From Arthrobacter sp. ZGTC131 (GTDB lineage Bacteria > Actinomycetota > Actinomycetes > Actinomycetales > Micrococcaceae): 64,000 nucleotides of DNA. Location of the stretch: the NCBI RefSeq assembly GCF_002929275.1, contig NZ_PJIK01000009.1:1-64000 (forward strand), written 5' to 3'. The translations under genes were made by a program, and so were the position numbers. The notes below the pieces were generated by a model. The model was not told the DNA's origin. It made no database searches and saw only the letters and a list, made by a program, of their open reading frames with translations. Below are positions 59,717-64,000 of this stretch, piece after piece; the stretch's first letter is position 1, and each line of letters opens with the position of its first letter.

Positions 59717-61203
59717 GCGGTCAGCGTACGCCGCTCATGAGCTTCCGGATAGCCGGTGAGGCTAGCCGGTGAGGCTGCTGCCAGGCCAATAGCCAGCAGC
59801 ATGCCCGCGCCGCCGATGCCGACGAAGTACGGAAGTTCGTCGTCGGGGTTGTAGAGCCCCGCCAGGATGCCCGCCAGCGTGGTGCCGAGCGAGACCGACA
59901 GGAAGAACAGCGCCACCATCTGCGTGTGGAAGGCCTGCGGCGCGAGCTTGGTGGTCACGGACAGGCCGATGGGGGAGAGGAACAGCTCGGCGAGGGTGAA
60001 CAGGAACAGGATCCCCACGAGGGCGGGCAAGGGCGTCTTTCCTTCGCCGGCGAGTGGAATGAACGCCAAGAAGGCCAGGCCCATCACGAACAGGCCGATC
60101 GAGAACTTGAGGGCCGATCCGGGCTGCCGGGAGCCGAGCCGTGTCCAGAGAGCGGCCATGACCCCGGCGAAGACGATGATGAACACCGGGTTGATGGACT
60201 GGACCCAGGCGGCCGGCATCTCCCAGCCGAACACGTTGCGGTCCAGCTTCTCCTCGGAGTACACGGCGATGAACGTGAACTGCTGCTGGAACAGCGCCCA
60301 GAACGCTGCGGAGGCAATGTACAGCGGGATGAAGGCGGCCACCCGCTTGCGTTCGGTGCCGGTGACCTTCTTGCTGGCGAAGATCAGCACGAAGTAGAGG
60401 ACGGAAGCACCGATGGCCGCATAGGCCACGGTTATGGCAAGGTTCTCCGCATTCACCACTCCCGTCGCGAGAAGCAGGGCGAGGACCCCGGCGATGCCGA
60501 GGAAAATGAGCCCGTACCGGGAGCGCTGCGCCGCAGGCAGCGGGCTGGGCACCCGGTGCGCCTCCGCCGGGAGCTTCCTGCGGCCCAGCGAATAGATCAC
60601 CAGGCCCAGGGCCATGCCGACGGCGGCGGCACCGAAGCCCCAGTGGAACCCGTTGCTTTCCTGCAGCCAGCCGGTAACGAGCGGACCGATCAGCCCGCCA
60701 AGGTTGATGCCCATGTAGAAGATGGAGAATCCTGCGTCGCGGCGGTCATCCTTCTCGCCGTACAGCGTGCCTACGAGGGCGGTGGCGTTGGCCTTCAGGC
60801 CGCCGGAGCCGACGCCCACCAGCACCAGTCCCGCAATCAGACCGGGAATTCCCGGCACCAGTGCCAGGGCGATGTGCCCGCACATGATCAGGATGGCGGA
60901 GCCGAACAGCACGCGTTCGGAACCGAACAGCCGGTCCGCAAGCCAGGCGCCGAGGATGGTGGACAGGTAGACGCCGCCGCCGTAGGCACCCACCAGGCCG
61001 GCGGCCAGCCCCTGCTCAATTCCGAGGCCGCCCTCGGCCGCCGTGAAGTACATGTAATAGAGCAGGATCCCCTGCATGCCGTAGAAGGAGAACCGCTCCC
61101 ACATTTCCACGGAGAAAAGGCTGGCCAGCATCTTTGGGTGGCCGAAAAAGGAAGTATCGCCCGGCGTTGTAGCGGGGCGATCGGATAAATGAGTAGTGCT
61201 CAT
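59713..61203 (-). CDS. POT-family peptide:H+ symporter
   Basis: A 496-residue MFS protein of the POT/PTR family, 14 helices. Signature EMWERFSFYGMQGILLYYMY in helix 1 (ExxERFxYY proton-coupling motif), GGGVYLSTILGAWLADRLFG, and FSIFYMGINLGGLIGPLVTG (PTR2 signature 2). It imports di- and tripeptides. The GTG of the broken APH gene overlaps its stop. Confidence 0.9.
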   Translation of the reverse strand: MSTTHLSDRPATTPGDTSFFGHPKMLASLFSVEMWERFSFYGMQGILLYYMYFTAAEGGLGIEQGLAAGLVGAYGGGVYLSTILGAWLADRLFGSERVLFGSAILIMCGHIALALVPGIPGLIAGLVLVGVGSGGLKANATALVGTLYGEKDDRRDAGFSIFYMGINLGGLIGPLVTGWLQESNGFHWGFGAAAVGMALGLVIYSLGRRKLPAEAHRVPSPLPAAQRSRYGLIFLGIAGVLALLLATGVVNAENLAITVAYAAIGASVLYFVLIFASKKVTGTERKRVAAFIPLYIASAAFWALFQQQFTFIAVYSEEKLDRNVFGWEMPAAWVQSINPVFIIVFAGVMAALWTRLGSRQPGSALKFSIGLFVMGLAFLAFIPLAGEGKTPLPALVGILFLFTLAELFLSPIGLSVTTKLAPQAFHTQMVALFFLSVSLGTTLAGILAGLYNPDDELPYFVGIGGAGMLLAIGLAAASPASLTGYPEAHERRTLTA

Positions 61204-61278
61204 TTACTCAAGGGTGACACTGCGGCCAGCGGTTGTCACATCTTCGGTTGCCCGCAGCAACTGCTGCCGCGCGGCGGC

Positions 61279-62757
61279 CTAGAATCCCAGCTGCGCCGCC
61301 GTCTGCAGGAGCAGTGCTTCGGAGCCCGGATGGCCGATCAGTTGGATCCCCATCGGCAGCCCCTGGCCGGCGGCGCCGCCCGTCCAGTGCACCGGGATGC
61401 TGACTGCCGGCAGGCCGCAGACGTTCACCATGGAGGACCACGGCGCAAACTCGCACTGCCGGCGGTAGTCGCCGTCGGCGTCGCCGGCCCACTCCGAGAC
61501 GGGCCAGTGACCGTCCCCGTGGGCGGACCCAGTAAACCAGCCCACGGGCCGCGGCGTCTGTGCCAGCGACGGGGTGAGGATCAGGTCCCACTCGGCGTAC
61601 TGTGCCACCGTGTCGCGCTGGAACTGACGCAGGAACGCCAGCGACTCGCTGAGTTTCGAGGCGCTCCGCTGCTGTGCGCGGCGCCGGAACGTGCGGGTCA
61701 GGGGAGTCAGCAGGGCCTCACGCTGCGGTGCGATCCGGGCAGCCCCGACCCCTGCGGTCCAGGCCGTCGTGAAGGCGTCCGGGTAGCGGTTGTCGTAGCG
61801 GACGGCAGTTTCGACGACGTCGTGCCCGGCCTCAGTCAGCAGGCGGACCCCGGTCTCGAGCGCGTCCAGGGCTTCGGCATCCGGTGTGAACGGGAAGATT
61901 CCGGCCCAGGGGCTGTCCAGGCTCACCCCGATGCGCAGCTTGGCCGGTTCACGGTTCACGGAGTCGAGGTACCCGGCTACGGACTCCGGGCCGTTTGAAC
62001 CCTGGCTTGGACCCTCGCCTGACCCCTGGCCAGCACCCTGGGACCGGTCCCCAACCAGCGCGTCGAGCATCAGCGCGGCGTCGGTTGCCGAGCGCGCCAG
62101 CGGCCCCGCCACCACCAGCTTTGCCGGGTCACCGCCGCTTTCTCCGGCGGGGACCAGTCCCCGTCCGGGCTTGAGCCCCAGCAGGCCGCAGGCCGCAGCC
62201 GGAATCCGGACTGACCCGCCGCCGTCGGTTCCCGGCGCGAACGGCAGCAGCCCGGCTGCTACCGCTGCGGCACTGCCGCCGGAGGAACCGCCCGAGCTGC
62301 GGCTCAGGGCATGCGGATTTCGCGACGGCGGCGCGATGCGGTTTTCGCTGTAGGCGGTCAGCCCGAACTCGGGCACCTGCGTCTTGCCCAGGGAAATAGC
62401 GCCGGCACCTTTCAGTACCGCCGCCAGGGCGCCGTCCATCGGAGCGGGGCGGCGTTCCAGGGCGGCACTGCCGTGAGTCGTGACCACGCCGGCCACATCG
62501 GTGAGGTCCTTGAAGGCCAGCGGCATGCCATGGAGCGGCGGCAGTTCCTGGCCCGGAGAGCGCCGCGCGTACAGGTGGTCCGCCGCGGCGGCATCAGCCA
62601 TGGCCATGTCTGGGGTGACGGTGACGAACGCCCCCAGCCGGGGATTGGAGGCGTCGATCCTGCCCAGGAAATGAGCCACTGCCTCCCGCGCGGAGAGCTC
62701 GCCGGAGCGGATGGCATCCCTGAGCCGGACGGCGGAAAGGTGGTGGATATCAGCCAC
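61279..62757 (-). CDS. Amidase (amidase signature family)
   Basis: A 492-residue amidase with the Ser-cisSer-Lys triad: Lys in MPLAFKDLTDVAG, the Gly/Ser-rich block SRSSGGSSGGSAAAVAAGLL and GTDGGGSVRIPAAACGLLGL. A Gly/Ser/Gln insertion (QGAGQGSGEGPSQGSNGPES, about residues 240-260) is unusual and repetitive. Substrate unknown; GatA is excluded because no gatB/gatC lie near and the C-terminus differs. ATG 62757. Confidence 0.88.
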   Translation of the reverse strand: MADIHHLSAVRLRDAIRSGELSAREAVAHFLGRIDASNPRLGAFVTVTPDMAMADAAAADHLYARRSPGQELPPLHGMPLAFKDLTDVAGVVTTHGSAALERRPAPMDGALAAVLKGAGAISLGKTQVPEFGLTAYSENRIAPPSRNPHALSRSSGGSSGGSAAAVAAGLLPFAPGTDGGGSVRIPAAACGLLGLKPGRGLVPAGESGGDPAKLVVAGPLARSATDAALMLDALVGDRSQGAGQGSGEGPSQGSNGPESVAGYLDSVNREPAKLRIGVSLDSPWAGIFPFTPDAEALDALETGVRLLTEAGHDVVETAVRYDNRYPDAFTTAWTAGVGAARIAPQREALLTPLTRTFRRRAQQRSASKLSESLAFLRQFQRDTVAQYAEWDLILTPSLAQTPRPVGWFTGSAHGDGHWPVSEWAGDADGDYRRQCEFAPWSSMVNVCGLPAVSIPVHWTGGAAGQGLPMGIQLIGHPGSEALLLQTAAQLGF

Positions 62758-62950
62758 GGAAGCGGAGCTCCGCCCGCTCGGGTGTTCCCGCCACGTTGCC
62801 GGTGGCGGCGGCTCGGATTATGAGGGGACGGGCAGGCACTGAGGCTCTCCTTCGGGTCTGCTGACCAGCGTAACCTGCGCAGCCGGGGGTGCGCGGCCCG
62901 TCGCTGGCGATACGCTGGTGCTGAGAGCTTGAGCCAAGGAGAGGACCCCC

Positions 62951-63277
62951 ATGAGTGACTTCGATACCGTCACCGTCAACGACGTTCCGGCGGACGCCAC
63001 CATCCTGGACGTCCGGGAGGACTACGAGTGGGTGGCCGGACACGCGGAAGGCGCCGTGCACATCCCCTTGGACCAGCTTCCCGCACGCCTCGATGACCTT
63101 GACCCGGACGATGACCTCTACGTCATCTGCCGCACCGGCGGGCGGTCCTTCCGCGCTGCCCAGTGGCTCGCGGGCCAGGGCTACTCGGCAATGAACGTGG
63201 CCGGGGGCATGGACCAGTGGCTTGAATCCGGCAAGCCGCTGGTCTCGGACAACGGCCTCAAACCAGTGGTTCTCTGA
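62951..63277 (+). CDS. Rhodanese-like single-domain protein
   Basis: A 108-residue rhodanese domain: ATILDVREDYEWVAGHAEGA, HIPLDQLPARLDDL, and the active loop VICRTGGRSFRAA with the persulfide Cys. Likely a sulfurtransferase or sulfur carrier. SD AAGGAGAGG. Followed after 40 bp by pheA in the same orientation. Confidence 0.88.
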   Translation: MSDFDTVTVNDVPADATILDVREDYEWVAGHAEGAVHIPLDQLPARLDDLDPDDDLYVICRTGGRSFRAAQWLAGQGYSAMNVAGGMDQWLESGKPLVSDNGLKPVVL

Positions 63278-63317
63278 CCTCCGCGCCCCCTGACGTAACA
63301 CCAAAGGAAAACTGCAC

Positions 63318-64000
63318 ATGCCCTCCTCCCGCCCCACCTATACCTTCCTTGGCCCTGAGGGCACATTCACGGAGGCGGCGCTCATGCAGGTTCCGGACGC
63401 AGTGCAGGCTGTGCGCATCCCGTCGTCCAACGTCAACACCGCGCTGGACAAGGTCCGCGACGGCTCCGCTGACGCTGCCATGGTGCCGATTGAGAACTCG
63501 GTGGAGGGCGGGGTGACGGCCACGCTGGATGCGATCGCCACAGGGCAAGAGCTCCGGATCATCCGGGAGGCGCTGGTGCCCATCAGCTTTGTGCTTGTGG
63601 CCAGGCCTGGCGTGGAAATCTCGCAGATCCGCAGGGTGTCGACGCACGGCCACGCCTGGGCGCAGTGCCGGCTCTGGGTGGACGCCAATATTCCCGGCGT
63701 GGAATACTTCCCGGGATCCTCCACCGCCGCCGCGGCAATGGGGCTGCTGGAGGACGATCCGCATTACGACGCCGCCATCTGTGCACCGATCGTCGCCCGG
63801 GAACAGCCCGGGCTGCATGTGCTGGCAGAGAACATCGGCGACAACCCAGGAGCGGTGACCCGCTTTGTCCTGGTCAGCCGCCCCGGGGTGCTGCCCGCCC
63901 GGACCGGCGCGGACAAGACCACGGTAGTGGTCCCGTTGCCCGAGGACAGGCCGGGTGCCCTCATGGAGATCCTGGACCAGTTCGCCACCCGCGGGGTCAA
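63318..64000 (+). CDS. pheA: Prephenate dehydratase (5' part, runs off the window)
   Basis: The first 227 residues of a monofunctional prephenate dehydratase: YTFLGPEGTFTEAALMQVPD, MVPIENSVEGGVTATLDAIA, the TRF motif in NPGAVTRFVLVSRP, then the start of an ACT domain (TTVVVPLPEDRPGALMEILD). It converts prephenate to phenylpyruvate in phenylalanine synthesis, and the ACT domain gives feedback inhibition. SD AAAGGA before ATG 63318. C-terminus not seen. Confidence 0.92.
   Translation, partial: MPSSRPTYTFLGPEGTFTEAALMQVPDAVQAVRIPSSNVNTALDKVRDGSADAAMVPIENSVEGGVTATLDAIATGQELRIIREALVPISFVLVARPGVEISQIRRVSTHGHAWAQCRLWVDANIPGVEYFPGSSTAAAAMGLLEDDPHYDAAICAPIVAREQPGLHVLAENIGDNPGAVTRFVLVSRPGVLPARTGADKTTVVVPLPEDRPGALMEILDQFATRGV

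Overview
The window is high-GC actinobacterial chromosome. Gene content and protein style point to the Arthrobacter/Pseudarthrobacter group (Micrococcaceae): PRC-barrel/DUF2382 and holin-X stress genes, a LysM-NlpC/P60 hydrolase behind a c-di-AMP riboswitch, several LacI-controlled sugar ABC operons, a GH91 enzyme and aromatic-acid catabolism. No rRNA, tRNA, CRISPR array or intact insertion sequence was found. Genus is inferred from gene content only.

Layout. 0-3.9 kb: envelope and stress genes (holin-family fragment, LEA-like membrane protein, PRC/DUF2382 protein, MarR regulator), then a riboswitch-controlled cell-wall hydrolase. 4.4-11.9 kb: a one-direction fructan operon with a binding protein, two permeases, a LacI repressor, a cytoplasmic GH32 and a cytoplasmic GH91. 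It fits import of an inulin-derived fructodisaccharide such as difructose anhydride III, opening to inulobiose and cleavage to fructose. 12-15.4 kb: a VOC protein, a frameshifted lipoprotein and a MarR regulator. 15.7-19.3 kb: a MobA-like 3-hydroxybenzoate 4-monooxygenase with an aromatic-acid/H+ symporter. 19.4-25.5 kb: a zone of gene decay with two of the window's three serine-resolvase remnants, res-like palindromes, TetR and membrane-protein remnants and an orphan pair of LacI-type operators. The intact genes in it are a DMT/YdcZ transporter, a lone RsbQ-like hydrolase and a SHOCT protein.

25.5-32.3 kb: a minus-strand catabolic cluster led by a CaiB/BaiF CoA-transferase, followed by an HMG-CoA-lyase-family enzyme, a 2-hydroxycarboxylate transporter, a gamma-carbonic-anhydrase-like protein, a ThDP enzyme and an IclR regulator. 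A perfect 15-bp palindrome lies in front of it. I consider it the best candidate for an uncharacterised pathway, for a branched hydroxy- or oxo-dicarboxylate. 32.4-36 kb: secreted trypsin-like protease, fungal-type cytosine deaminase, SelO pseudokinase and a YegP-like protein. 36-45 kb: a minus-strand rhamnoside operon (binding protein, two permeases, GH78, TIM-barrel isomerase, Gfo/Idh/MocA dehydrogenase), divergent from its probable LacI regulator across two matching palindromes.

45-64 kb is mostly housekeeping and stress genes: HAD phosphatase, GDPD, GNAT, CsbD-like protein, DUF6480, glycerate kinase, DUF6328, general-stress SDR, a UraA/RutG-like permease divergent from a RutE-like reductase, phosphoglucomutase, a NERD protein, DUF4190, a broken aminoglycoside-phosphotransferase-like gene behind a POT peptide transporter, an amidase, a rhodanese and the start of pheA. 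A palindrome around TAAGCATGCTTA recurs in front of stress genes at both ends of the window and may mark a shared regulon.
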